The notes beneath the pieces were generated by a model. The model had not been told where the DNA came from. It did not search any database and worked only from the letters and a program-made list of their open reading frames with translations. A stretch of 64,000 nt of DNA from Shimia sp. R10_1 (lineage in GTDB: Bacteria; Pseudomonadota; Alphaproteobacteria; Rhodobacterales; Rhodobacteraceae), in NCBI RefSeq assembly GCF_017744095.1, contig NZ_JAGHQX010000006.1, forward strand, positions 264,610 to 328,609. The letters are read 5' to 3'. Numbering within the stretch: the first letter of the stretch is position 1; every line of letters starts with the position of its first letter. Shown here one piece after another: positions 1-6,904 of the stretch. The translations under genes and the position numbers were made by a program.

Positions 1-213
1 GATCTGGTTGGCCTTGAGGTACGCGACACCGGCGGCGCTGTGCTTGGCACCGTGAAAACCGTGGTCAACCACGGCTCCGCCGATCTGCTGGAGATACAGC
101 GCCCGGGCCATTCGGAAACCGTGCTCCTGCCTTTCACCATGGCGGCGGTGCCCACAGTGGATATCGCCTCTGGTCGCATCATTGCCGACCCGCCTGAAGG
201 GCTGATTGACTGA
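1..213 (+). CDS. rimM: Ribosome maturation factor RimM, C-terminal part (5' truncated by window edge)
   Basis: The window opens inside a reading frame that runs 70 codons to a TGA at 211. The segment reads as the C-terminal PRC-barrel domain of RimM: it has the [15 protein letters not shown] strand pattern near the start, then a VLLPFT strand, and ends in the [10 protein letters not shown] tail that is typical of the family. RimM binds S19 in the 30S subunit and assists processing of 16S rRNA. Its stop overlaps the trmD start (TGATG), a coupling common in the rpsP-rimM-trmD-rplS operon. That context and the family-typical C-terminus make the call firm, although the N-terminal domain lies outside the window. 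Confidence 0.9.
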   Translation, partial: DLVGLEVRDTGGAVLGTVKTVVNHGSADLLEIQRPGHSETVLLPFTMAAVPTVDIASGRIIADPPEGLID

Positions 214-1016
214 TGAGCGACGAGACCAAGAAGCCAAAGTCCCACGGCCGTCTGTCCATTTCCGCTTCGCTCAAGCCACGCGAGCTGATCACCCACAATC
301 CCCGCCTCGCCGGGGTCTGGACTGCGCGTATCATCACCCTCTTTCCCGATGCCTTCCCCGGCGTTCTGGGCGAAAGCCTGACCGGTAAGGCCCTCAAAGA
401 CGGCAAATGGCAGATCGAAACCACCAATCTGCGCGATTTTGGCCTGACCAAACACCGCAACGTGGATGACACTCCAGCCGGCGGCGGCGCGGGGATGGTG
501 CTGCGCCCCGATGTGCTTGGCAATGCCATTGAACACACCATGCGCGGCGCGCGCGGCAACTGGCCGCTGGTCTATCTCTCCCCACGTGGTCGCCGCTTTG
601 ATCAACGCATGGCCCGCGCCTGGTCTGAGGCGGATGGCATCACCATGCTCTGTGGCCGCTTTGAGGGTGTGGATCAGCGGGTGCTCGATCACTACAACAT
701 CATGGAAGTCAGTCTCGGCGATTTTGTTCTGACAGGCGGCGAGATTGCAGCGCAGGCGATGATTGACGCCACCGTGCGTCTGCTGCCGTCTGTGCTGGGC
801 AATGCCGAAAGCATTGAAGAAGAAAGCCATTCCAACGGCCTTCTGGAACACCCGCAATACACCCGCCCTGCCGACTGGAAAGGCCGCACCATCCCGGATG
901 TTCTGATGTCAGGCCACCACGGCAATGTTGAAAAGTGGCGCCGCGAGATGGCAGAGCAGATCACCAAGGAGCGCCGCCCGGATATGTGGGCCGCTTTTGA
1001 GCAGCAAAAGAAGTGA
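213..1016 (+). CDS. trmD: tRNA (guanine37-N1)-methyltransferase TrmD
   Basis: TrmD transfers a methyl group from S-adenosylmethionine to N1 of G37 next to the anticodon, preventing +1 frameshifting. The 267-residue product has the SPOUT trefoil-knot signatures: LSPRGRRFDQ near residue 122, LCGRFEGVDQR near 145 and VSLGDFVLTGGEIAA near 166, followed by the NGLLEHPQYTRP segment near 210. An N-terminal extension of about 30 residues rich in Lys, Ser and His precedes the WTARIITLFPDAFPG start of the usual domain, so the protein is slightly longer than the roughly 245-255 residues of enterobacterial TrmD. The ATG overlaps the rimM stop. rplS, its usual neighbour, lies about 4 kb downstream after four intervening genes. 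Confidence 0.97.
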   Translation: MSDETKKPKSHGRLSISASLKPRELITHNPRLAGVWTARIITLFPDAFPGVLGESLTGKALKDGKWQIETTNLRDFGLTKHRNVDDTPAGGGAGMVLRPDVLGNAIEHTMRGARGNWPLVYLSPRGRRFDQRMARAWSEADGITMLCGRFEGVDQRVLDHYNIMEVSLGDFVLTGGEIAAQAMIDATVRLLPSVLGNAESIEEESHSNGLLEHPQYTRPADWKGRTIPDVLMSGHHGNVEKWRREMAEQITKERRPDMWAAFEQQKK

Positions 1017-1090
1017 GGGCACAAAACCTGCCACGTCGTCTGGTGAGGGTAGCAATACCTTGCGCAAATACCCTTCGCCGTGTTTTGCTC

Positions 1091-1114
1091 CCCGTATAGA
1101 AATTTCATACAGGG
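1091..1114 (+). promoter_or_regulatory. Dyad symmetry just upstream of the YegP-like gene
   Basis: CCCGTAT at 1091-1097 faces ATACAGGG at 1107-1114 across GAAATTTC, which is itself a palindrome. The right arm carries the GGGA of the likely ribosome binding site for the gene at 1124. This could be an operator or a small 5' hairpin; nothing in the sequence decides between them. Confidence 0.3.
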
Positions 1115-1123
1115 ACCAATGAT

Positions 1124-1456
1124 ATGGCCGCCAAATTTGAGCTCTACACCGACAAGTCCGGTGAATTTCGCTTCCGCCTGAAAGCCGGCAACGGCGAAAA
1201 CATTCTCGCCTCCGAAGGCTACAAACAAAAAGCCAGCTGCGAAAACGGCATTGAAAGCGTCAAGAAAAACGCAGGCGACGATGCGCGTTATGAGCGCAAA
1301 GAAACCGCCGCGGGCAAATTCATGTTCAACCTCAAGGCCAGCAACGGCCAGGTGATCGGCACCTCTCAAAGCTACACAAGCGCCTCCGGCCGCGACAACG
1401 GCATCGACAGCGTCATGCGCAACGCACCAGATGCTGCGGTTGTAGAAGTCGAGTAA
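1124..1456 (+). CDS. YegP-family DUF1508 protein with two repeats
   Basis: The 110-residue protein consists of two copies of the roughly 50-residue DUF1508 unit. The first begins KFELYTDKSGEFRFRLKAGNGE and has SEGYKQKASCENGIESVKKNA; the second has GKFMFNLKASNGQVIGTSQSY and RDNGIDSVMRNAPDA. The duplicated architecture matches E. coli YegP and many alphaproteobacterial homologues. These are small soluble beta-rich proteins whose function is not established. Lys-rich composition and lack of a signal peptide suggest a cytoplasmic location. It follows trmD by 107 bases and probably has its own promoter, since a dyad lies at 1091-1114. Confidence 0.85.
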   Translation: MAAKFELYTDKSGEFRFRLKAGNGENILASEGYKQKASCENGIESVKKNAGDDARYERKETAAGKFMFNLKASNGQVIGTSQSYTSASGRDNGIDSVMRNAPDAAVVEVE

Positions 1457-1520
1457 ATCGGCCAGAAGCAAACCTTCAAAAGCGCGCAAGGCTTTGCCAC
1501 GCCAGCCAGAACAGACACCT

Positions 1521-1548
1521 CCTTGAACAGAGCATGCTTTGTTCAAGG
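1521..1548. promoter_or_regulatory. 28-bp near-perfect palindrome, probable operator
   Basis: Arm CCTTGAACA (1521-1529) mirrors TGTTCAAGG (1540-1548) around the self-complementary core AGCATGCT (1531-1538). Only the pair 1530/1539 (G opposite T) breaks the symmetry. It has no loop and no T-run, so a dimeric repressor site is more likely than a terminator. It ends 17 bases before the ATG of the exported hydrolase gene at 1566. Confidence 0.5.
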
Positions 1549-1565
1549 ACTACGACGGACTGGCC

Positions 1566-2513
1566 ATGACGTTTCTTCGCGCCCTTTTCCTGAACACTGC
1601 CGCCCTTTTCGCCCTAACCAGTACGGGTTGGGCAGAGACCATTTCAATTCCCGGCCCCGATGGCCCTCTTGAAGGCGAGTTGATCACTGTCGACAGTGCA
1701 GACAATATCATCATCGTGATACCGGGATCCGGCCCAATCGACCGCGATGGCAACATGCCTGCGTTCCAATCAAAAACCAATCTTTACAAACAAATCGCCG
1801 AGGCGCTGGCGGCAGAAGGCATTGCTGCCCTGCGCGTGGACAAGCGTGGCTTCTTTGGCAGCGAAAAGGCCATAGCAGATCCAAACGACGTGACCATCGC
1901 AGCCTATGCAGAAGACATGGTCAAATGGGTTGGCCGCGCGCGCCAAGAAGCCCCCTGCGTCTGGCTGGCGGGCCACTCAGAAGGCGGGCTGGTTGCGCTT
2001 TATGCCGCCCAATCCGCACCCGAGGGACTGTGTGGTGTGATCCTCATGGCGGCAGCTGGGCGCCCGATTGGAGAGCTTCTGATAGAGCAGATGGAGCGCA
2101 ATCCCGCAAATGGCGCCATTCTAGAAGATGCCAAAGCAATCGTTGCCGATCTGGAACAGGGTCAATCCAGACAGCTGTCTGACATCCCTCCTGCCTTGCA
2201 TGGCCTCTTCAACCCGAGTCTTCAAAGATACATGATGGATCTGTTCTCACATGACCCGCTTGCACTCGCGCACAACTGGTCCGGCCCAGCTCTCGTGCTA
2301 CAGGGCGACCGCGACATTCAAGTGCAACCGCACGACGCGGACCTGCTGACAGAGGCATTGCCAACGGCAACGCGCGTCGATTTGTCAGGCGGAACCCATA
2401 TCCTGAAACAAGACGTCGCTGGCAATCCTTTTGCCACCTACACCAATCCGGAACTGCCACTGCATGAAGATCTCGTGCCAACGATTGTCGACTTCCTGAA
2501 CACCCAGGACTGA
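1566..2513 (+). CDS. Exported alpha/beta hydrolase
   Basis: The predicted product is a 315-residue serine hydrolase of the alpha/beta fold, probably periplasmic. Starting at the ATG at 1566 gives a clear signal peptide (MTFLRALFLNTAALFALTS, cleaved after GWA); an upstream TTG at 1539 would put charged residues in front of it, so I reject it. The oxyanion region VIPGSGPIDRDG lies near residue 48, the nucleophile motif GHSEGG near 136, a late Asp in LQGDRDIQ near 248 and a His in SGGTHILK near 273, completing a plausible Ser-Asp-His triad. The nucleophile elbow resembles small exported esterases related to dienelactone-hydrolase-like proteins. The substrate is unknown. A strong palindrome sits directly upstream. 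Confidence 0.8.
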   Translation: MTFLRALFLNTAALFALTSTGWAETISIPGPDGPLEGELITVDSADNIIIVIPGSGPIDRDGNMPAFQSKTNLYKQIAEALAAEGIAALRVDKRGFFGSEKAIADPNDVTIAAYAEDMVKWVGRARQEAPCVWLAGHSEGGLVALYAAQSAPEGLCGVILMAAAGRPIGELLIEQMERNPANGAILEDAKAIVADLEQGQSRQLSDIPPALHGLFNPSLQRYMMDLFSHDPLALAHNWSGPALVLQGDRDIQVQPHDADLLTEALPTATRVDLSGGTHILKQDVAGNPFATYTNPELPLHEDLVPTIVDFLNTQD

Positions 2514-2554
2514 GCGCCTACAATCGGCGCGCAAGGCCTAAGCAAACCCAAAAG

Positions 2555-2597
2555 CAGCAAAAAGTGTGGCCTGTGCATCCCACTGCACAGACCACAC
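2555..2597 (-). terminator. Rho-independent terminator of the Sel1-repeat gene
   Basis: A long stem pairs GTGTGG (2564-2569) and CTGTGCA (2571-2577) with TGCACAG (2584-2590) and CCACAC (2592-2597). On the minus strand it is followed by TTTTTGCTGCTTTT. It lies just past the stop of the minus-strand gene ending at 2621. Confidence 0.75.
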
Positions 2598-2620
2598 CCT
2601 CCCTGGGAGAGAACAGGGAG

Positions 2621-3715
2621 TTACGCGCCCGGGGTCATCTCGGCCAGTTCCCCAACGATGACCTTGATAACTTTGGCGCGCAGTGGGCCAAGACGGCACT
2701 CCGCCTGAATGCCTGTGTCTTGGCAAAACTCCACCACAGTCCACATTGTCCGTGTGTTGAAAATCCCGGTGGTCGGTCCCACCGCATATCCCCGCCGCTT
2801 CAACTCTTCCTGAAGCACATGCACATAGGCATTTTTGTCGAGCCGAGACACAACATAGACCGCGCGATTGAAATCTGCGCCCGACGTCTGCGCGATGATC
2901 TCTTCTGCTGCGCCTCGAAACGCGCGCGGGTCATGTGTCGCATGAGCCAGCAACAGACCTTCTTCCGCCTTGGCGCGCATGCGCAAGCTCGGATGTGCAA
3001 CCAATTCTGTCCGCAATGCGATCGACTGCGCGTCGGTCTGCTCTCGCCAGAGGCGCAAGAGCGCTTCTGCCGCTTTGCCGCCAGCTTTGGCCTGATCCTC
3101 TCGCGCAAAGGCGAGCATCTGCGCCGTCATAAGGTCGGCATCCACGTCAAACGACGCCCCTTTTTGCATCGCCGCCAAAACCACCTGCATCGCGGCCGTG
3201 TTGCCAGACTTGGCAAAATCTGTCAGTTGCGCTTGACCGAAAGCGGCATCAGAGGCGCTGCCGAATTTGCCCTGGTAGTGGTATGTTGCACGCAGCACCT
3301 GCGCCTTCTCCAGCCCTGCCTCCGAAGCCTTATCCAACTGCGCAAGTGCCGCGTCTCCAGCGCCCTGCGCAGCGAGCAACTTGGCGTAGCTTGTGCGCGC
3401 GCTGTCGCGCCCCGCGTCAATCGCAGCCTCATACCATACCGCCGCCGCAGCAGGATCCGCCTCAACGCCGATACCTTTCAAGTAATAATATGCCAGTCGG
3501 GCCTGCGCTCGGCTGTCGCCGTCTCTTGCCAGATCGGACATCAGCGCAAATGCGCCTGCGCTGTCCTGCGCAGCACCTGTGCCGAGCCGCAGGGCCTCCG
3601 CCTGCGCATACCGCTCCTTGTTTGAAAGCCCTCCCGTGGCCGAAGCGTAAGCCTCAGATACGGAAAAAGCAGCCAGTGCAGAAAAAGAGAGTGCAAACAG
3701 TGTTGAACGAACCAT
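2621..3715 (-). CDS. Exported Sel1/TPR-repeat protein with C-terminal peptidoglycan-binding-like segment
   Basis: This 364-residue protein starts with a signal peptide (MVRSTLFALSFSALAAFSVS, cleaved after AYA) and has a strong ribosome site (AGGAGG) ahead of the ATG at 3715. Residues 55-200 form Sel1-like helical repeats, for example ARLAYYYLKGIGVEADPAAAAVWYEAAIDAG and the following repeats. The C-terminal 70 residues contain LQEELKRRGYAVGPTTGIFN, the pattern of a PG_binding_1 three-helix domain in which a GxFxxxT loop follows the first helix. Such proteins usually act in the periplasm as scaffolds at the cell wall. No catalytic motif is visible. It is a single-gene unit with its own terminator at 2555-2597. 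Confidence 0.75.
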   Translation of the reverse strand: MVRSTLFALSFSALAAFSVSEAYASATGGLSNKERYAQAEALRLGTGAAQDSAGAFALMSDLARDGDSRAQARLAYYYLKGIGVEADPAAAAVWYEAAIDAGRDSARTSYAKLLAAQGAGDAALAQLDKASEAGLEKAQVLRATYHYQGKFGSASDAAFGQAQLTDFAKSGNTAAMQVVLAAMQKGASFDVDADLMTAQMLAFAREDQAKAGGKAAEALLRLWREQTDAQSIALRTELVAHPSLRMRAKAEEGLLLAHATHDPRAFRGAAEEIIAQTSGADFNRAVYVVSRLDKNAYVHVLQEELKRRGYAVGPTTGIFNTRTMWTVVEFCQDTGIQAECRLGPLRAKVIKVIVGELAEMTPGA

Positions 3716-3830
3716 CGTCGCCTCCTGAGTTGTGGGATATCCTCAGGAAACCGCGAAACGCGGCCCCGATCAGCTACGCCAAAGTATAGCGCGCCTCACA
3801 AACGGTCAGCCCACATCTCAAAGTTGCATG

Positions 3831-4646
3831 TCACGGCGTCTTCCATCGCACCCAGGCCTCCGGGCTGCCTCGGAACACGTTGAGATCCACTTCGCCTTCA
3901 ATACCCGGCACGAGCCCCGTGCCGCTGTATTGCCAGAACGTCCAGCGCGCACCGGGGTAGGTCTTCTGCGGATGCGCAGCAACAGAGCGCAACCAGAATT
4001 CCGTCCCTGCCAAAGCGCCGATCCCAGTGTCACGGTGAAAGTCCACGGTGGTATATATGATAGGTCGGCGCCCATAATGCGCCTCCAGCATATCAAGAAA
4101 CTTGCGCGCCTCGCTGCGCACCGTGCGTCCATTAGGCCGCAGCCGGCAGGTCTTGGAATGCGGCGTCCACTCCATATCCAGCACATGCGGCAATGGCGCG
4201 CCACGTGGGACATTGCGGATGAACCAACGCGCCTGACTTTCCGCTGAGCGGCAGAAATAATAGTAGTGGTAGGCCCCCCAGGGCACACCAGCCGCCTGAG
4301 CACCGCGCCGGTGCGTGTCAAACATCGGATCCGCGACATCACCGCCTTCCGTCGCCTTCAGAAACGCAAAGCTCACGCCCGCACGCTGCGCCGCGCGCCA
4401 GTCCACGCTCTGCTGCCATCGCGACACATCAATACCATGCACCGGATGCCGCTGCGGCGGGCGCCTGTCCCAATCCACGGGATCTGCGTCACCAAACCGG
4501 GGGAAAGTCCTCAGGCGAGCGGCCTCGGCTGACACAGCCGCACCATCTGACGACACACGCGCACGAATGGGGTCAGGCGCTTCATAAGGCGCGCGAGCGC
4601 AGCCCAGCAGAACAGCGGCCAATACCAAAAACCCAAACAAACGCAT
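3831..4646 (-). CDS. GH25 lysozyme-like lipoprotein
   Basis: The protein is a glycoside hydrolase family 25 muramidase that would cut the MurNAc-GlcNAc bond in peptidoglycan. HGIDVSRWQ supplies the first catalytic-site Asp, FAFLKATEGGDVADP the second strand, GAYHYYYFCRSAESQA the third, LDMEW the Asp/Glu pair, and IIYTTVDFH and FWQYSGTGLVPGIEGEVDLN the later strands. Starting at the ATG at 4646 gives MRLFGFLVLAAVLLGC, a lipobox with the Cys at residue 16, so the mature enzyme should be a membrane-anchored lipoprotein. An ATG six codons upstream would add a non-signal-like leader. The gene sits alone on the minus strand inside the trmD-rplS interval. Confidence 0.88.
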   Translation of the reverse strand: MRLFGFLVLAAVLLGCARAPYEAPDPIRARVSSDGAAVSAEAARLRTFPRFGDADPVDWDRRPPQRHPVHGIDVSRWQQSVDWRAAQRAGVSFAFLKATEGGDVADPMFDTHRRGAQAAGVPWGAYHYYYFCRSAESQARWFIRNVPRGAPLPHVLDMEWTPHSKTCRLRPNGRTVRSEARKFLDMLEAHYGRRPIIYTTVDFHRDTGIGALAGTEFWLRSVAAHPQKTYPGARWTFWQYSGTGLVPGIEGEVDLNVFRGSPEAWVRWKTP

Positions 4647-4815
4647 CACTGCCTCACCACCCATGCCTCACCGCATTTATGCTGACACTTAACCCCAGCT
4701 TCACCACCGCACACAAGCGCGATGACAAAACGTCCCGATCTATCGGCACACACCCGCAATTGGCCTTTGCAGCAAGGCCACCAGAAACATAAACAGCCAC
4801 GTTCTCCCCTTGCGC

Positions 4816-4887
4816 CAATGCACAATATCCCCTAAGAACCGCCCGTCCACGACTCTTACATGAGTCGTTTGGGCGTGCTGTGCATTG
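4816..4887 (+). ncRNA. Nested multi-stem hairpin in the rplS upstream region
   Basis: Three co-linear stems share one axis: CAATGCACA (4816-4824) with TGTGCATTG (4879-4887), CGCCC (4840-4844) with GGGCG (4871-4875), and ACGACTC (4849-4855) with GAGTCGT (4862-4868) closing a six-base loop. Together they pair 21 positions perfectly within 72 bases in a 415-base gap (4647-5061) that otherwise has no convincing gene. It could be part of a long rplS leader or a separate small RNA. The strand is assigned only from the rplS direction. Confidence 0.4.
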
Positions 4888-5023
4888 TGCAACCCTCTGC
4901 TTTCTTCGGCTTAGGCTACAGGCGCGGCGCAAAAGACAAGAAAAGACGACCTGACCCTCTGGCGGGCGCTGTGCAAATAGCGGACCCGGAAGAAGACCAA
5001 GAGTTCTGAGGTGCATCAAACCT

Positions 5024-5041
5024 TTGTGGATATAACCACAA
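5024..5041 (+). promoter_or_regulatory. Short hairpin just before the rplS ribosome binding site
   Basis: TTGTGG (5024-5029) pairs with CCACAA (5036-5041) around ATATAA. It ends nine bases before the TAGGAG ribosome site of rplS. The ATATAA could instead be part of a promoter -10 element. This is a possible autoregulatory L19 target; the idea is inferred from position alone. Confidence 0.3.
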
Positions 5042-5061
5042 GCATTATAGGAGATGATCCA

Positions 5062-5436
5062 ATGGATCTGATCGCACAGCTCGAAGCGGAGCAGATTGCT
5101 GCGCTGGGGAAAGAGATCCCCGATTTCAAAGCCGGTGACACCATCCGTGTTGGCTTTAAAGTGACCGAAGGTTCGCGCACCCGTGTGCAGAACTACGAAG
5201 GCGTCTGCATCAGCCGCAAAAACGGCTCCGGCATCGCTGGCTCGTTCACTGTTCGCAAGATTTCCTTTGGCGAAGGCGTGGAACGTGTGTTCCCACTGTA
5301 CTCCACCAACATCGACAGCATCACCGTTGTGCGTCGTGGTCGTGTACGTCGCGCCAAACTGTACTATCTGCGCGCACGTCGTGGTAAATCCGCACGTATC
5401 GCAGAAGACACCAACTACAAGCCCAAAAAAGCGTAA
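5062..5436 (+). CDS. rplS: 50S ribosomal protein L19
   Basis: L19 sits at the 30S-50S interface and helps form an intersubunit bridge. Residues from [12 protein letters not shown] through [58 protein letters not shown] and [20 protein letters not shown] cover the whole family profile, 124 residues in all. I take the ATG at 5062 because TAGGAG lies eight bases upstream and homologues begin with this segment; an upstream in-frame start at 5011 would add 17 unsupported residues. A short alphaproteobacterial C-terminal tail rich in Lys and Ala follows the core. rpmE starts 11 bases downstream and the pair share a terminator. Confidence 0.98.
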   Translation: MDLIAQLEAEQIAALGKEIPDFKAGDTIRVGFKVTEGSRTRVQNYEGVCISRKNGSGIAGSFTVRKISFGEGVERVFPLYSTNIDSITVVRRGRVRRAKLYYLRARRGKSARIAEDTNYKPKKA

Positions 5437-5447
5437 GGAGTGGTCTC

Positions 5448-5669
5448 ATGAAAAAAGATACCCATCCCGATTACCACTTCATCGACGTGAAAATGACCGA
5501 CGGCACCATCATCAAGATGCGTTCCACCTGGGGCAAAGAAGGCGACACCATGGCGCTGGACGTAGACCCATCCGTGCACCCAGCATGGAACGGTGGCTCC
5601 ACCCGTCTTATGGATGCCGGTGGCCGCGTGTCCAAATTCAAAAAGAAATACGAAGGTCTGGGCTTCTAA
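5448..5669 (+). CDS. rpmE: 50S ribosomal protein L31
   Basis: This is a 73-residue L31: [21 protein letters not shown] near the start, then a conserved Pro-His-Pro-like HPAWNGG segment and [14 protein letters not shown] at the end. It has no Cys at all, so it is the zinc-independent form, as is usual in Rhodobacterales. That matters for the zinc module near 60 kb: if a zinc-binding paralogue is absent elsewhere, this ribosome has no L31 zinc store. The ATG follows AAGGAG by eight bases, rplS is 11 bases upstream, and a strong terminator lies at 5691-5722. Confidence 0.97.
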   Translation: MKKDTHPDYHFIDVKMTDGTIIKMRSTWGKEGDTMALDVDPSVHPAWNGGSTRLMDAGGRVSKFKKKYEGLGF

Positions 5670-5690
5670 GCTTGGCAACCAACGTTTCAG

Positions 5691-5722
5691 AAAACGCCGC
5701 CTCCCTCGGGGCGGCGTTTTTT
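5691..5722 (+). terminator. Rho-independent terminator of rplS-rpmE
   Basis: AACGCCGCC (5693-5701) pairs with GGCGGCGTT (5710-5718) and is followed by a run of T residues. It ends the translation operon and isolates the downstream queuosine operon. Confidence 0.92.
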
Positions 5723-5800
5723 GTTGGGCAACAGCCTGCCCCACAAGGCTGTGAACATCACCCCCTTGCTTTTACCCGCACGCCGCTCTAAAAGCCGCGC

Positions 5801-5840
5801 GCACCGGTCGCAGCCTACCCGGTACATCAAAACAAGGGTT
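5801..5840 (+). promoter_or_regulatory. PreQ1-I riboswitch (type resembling the Thermoanaerobacter form) controlling queC
   Basis: P1 pairs ACCGG (5803-5807) with CCGGT (5819-5823). The loop begins TCGCAG and runs to CCTAC. The 3' tail has CAAAACAAGG and ends about seven bases before the queC ATG at 5847. The well-known Thermoanaerobacter tengcongensis aptamer has the same layout: a GGTCGCAG loop entry, an ACCC loop exit and an AACAAAACAAGG tail. There the tail carries the ribosome binding site and is tied into the H-type pseudoknot when preQ1 is bound. Here AAGGG would be the queC ribosome site, so the expected action is translational repression by preQ1. Confidence 0.85.
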
Positions 5841-5846
5841 ACAAAA

Positions 5847-6551
5847 ATGAATACAACTGTTGTCTGCTCCGGCGGACTGGACTCCGTGTCTTTGGCTCAC
5901 ATCGTGGCAGCTGAAGGCAATCTCTCCCGACTCGTGTCTTTTGACTATGGCCAGCGCCACCGCAAAGAGCTCGACTCCGCTGCGGCCTGCGCAGACCGCC
6001 TCGGCGTGCCCCATCACATCATCGACCTGCGCGCGGTTGGCGCAGCCCTCACTGGCTCTGCCCTGACCGAAGCGGATGTGGACGTACCAGATGGGCATTA
6101 TGCTGAGGAAACCATGCGCATCACCGTGGTGCCCAACCGCAACGCCATCATGCTGACCATCGCCTATGGCATTGCCGCAGCCAATGGTGACAGCCGCGTG
6201 GCCACCGCAGTTCACGGTGGCGATCACTTCATCTATCCCGATTGTCGCCCCGGCTTCACCGAAGCCTTTGACGCCATGCAGCAGGCCGCGCTGGAAGGCT
6301 ATGCCGACGTGCGCCTGCACACCCCGTTTGTCCACCGCAGCAAAGCCGACATCGTCACCGATGGGGCCACCGCCAACACGCCTTTCGCGCTGACATGGTC
6401 CTGCTACAAAGGCGGCACGCATCACTGCGGCCGCTGCGGCACCTGCGTAGAACGGCGCGAGGCCTTTCACCTTGCCGGCGTCAGCGACCCCACCACCTAT
6501 GAGGATCCGGATTTCTGGCGCACCGCCGTGGCCGAGCGGGAGGCAAGCTGA
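5847..6551 (+). CDS. queC: 7-cyano-7-deazaguanine synthase QueC
   Basis: QueC converts 7-carboxy-7-deazaguanine to preQ0 using ATP and ammonia. The 234-residue product has the PP-loop CSGGLDSVSLAH near residue 7, the RNAIM segment near 92 and the C-terminal zinc site built from SCYKGGTHHCGRCGTC, with the full Cys set present. I chose the ATG at 5847 because it begins at the conserved N-terminus and sits directly after the riboswitch tail; the longer frame upstream crosses the rpmE terminator. The stop overlaps the queD start (TGATG). The riboswitch at 5801-5840 is the predicted regulator of the whole operon. Confidence 0.97.
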   Translation: MNTTVVCSGGLDSVSLAHIVAAEGNLSRLVSFDYGQRHRKELDSAAACADRLGVPHHIIDLRAVGAALTGSALTEADVDVPDGHYAEETMRITVVPNRNAIMLTIAYGIAAANGDSRVATAVHGGDHFIYPDCRPGFTEAFDAMQQAALEGYADVRLHTPFVHRSKADIVTDGATANTPFALTWSCYKGGTHHCGRCGTCVERREAFHLAGVSDPTTYEDPDFWRTAVAEREAS

Positions 6552-6904
6552 TGTTTCGCATCTCCAAAGAGTTTCACTTCTCAGCCTCCCACCAGCTCGC
6601 CCATCTGCCAGCCGATCACCAATGCGCACGCCTGCATGGCCACAACTACATCGTCGTGGTTGAACTCGCCGGCGCAGACCTGAACACCGACGGCTTTGTG
6701 CGGGATTATCACGAGCTCAAACCGCTCAAATCCTACATCGACGACCACTTCGATCACCGCCATCTGAACGATCTGCTCAACGTGCCCTCCACGGCAGAAA
6801 ACCTCGCCAAACATTTCTATGACTGGTGCAAATCCCGCTGGGACGAAGTCAGCATGGTGAAAGTCTCTGAAACCCCCAAAACATGGGCCGAGTATCGCCC
6901 ATGA
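6551..6904 (+). CDS. queD: 6-carboxy-5,6,7,8-tetrahydropterin synthase QueD
   Basis: QueD makes 6-carboxytetrahydropterin from dihydroneopterin triphosphate, the first pathway-specific step toward queuosine. The 117-residue product shows the zinc ligands: His in SASHQL near residue 14 and the HGHNY pair near 30, plus the catalytic Cys in [11 protein letters not shown] and the [11 protein letters not shown] motif near residue 63. The substrate-anchoring Glu occurs in VKVSETP near 110. It overlaps queC upstream and queE downstream by four bases each way, so translation is coupled along the operon. Confidence 0.96.
   Translation: MFRISKEFHFSASHQLAHLPADHQCARLHGHNYIVVVELAGADLNTDGFVRDYHELKPLKSYIDDHFDHRHLNDLLNVPSTAENLAKHFYDWCKSRWDEVSMVKVSETPKTWAEYRP

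Noticed and set aside
692..1546. 284-codon minus-strand frame
   Set aside because: It overlaps the trmD end and the YegP-like gene in antisense and shows no conserved pattern.
2564..3625. 353-codon plus-strand frame
   Set aside because: It is antisense to the Sel1-repeat gene, with a Cys/Arg/His-rich composition typical of GC-rich shadow frames.
4654..5019. 121-codon minus-strand frame in the rplS upstream gap
   Set aside because: Composition is irregular, it has no ribosome site and the same stretch forms the nested hairpin; I treat the gap as non-coding.
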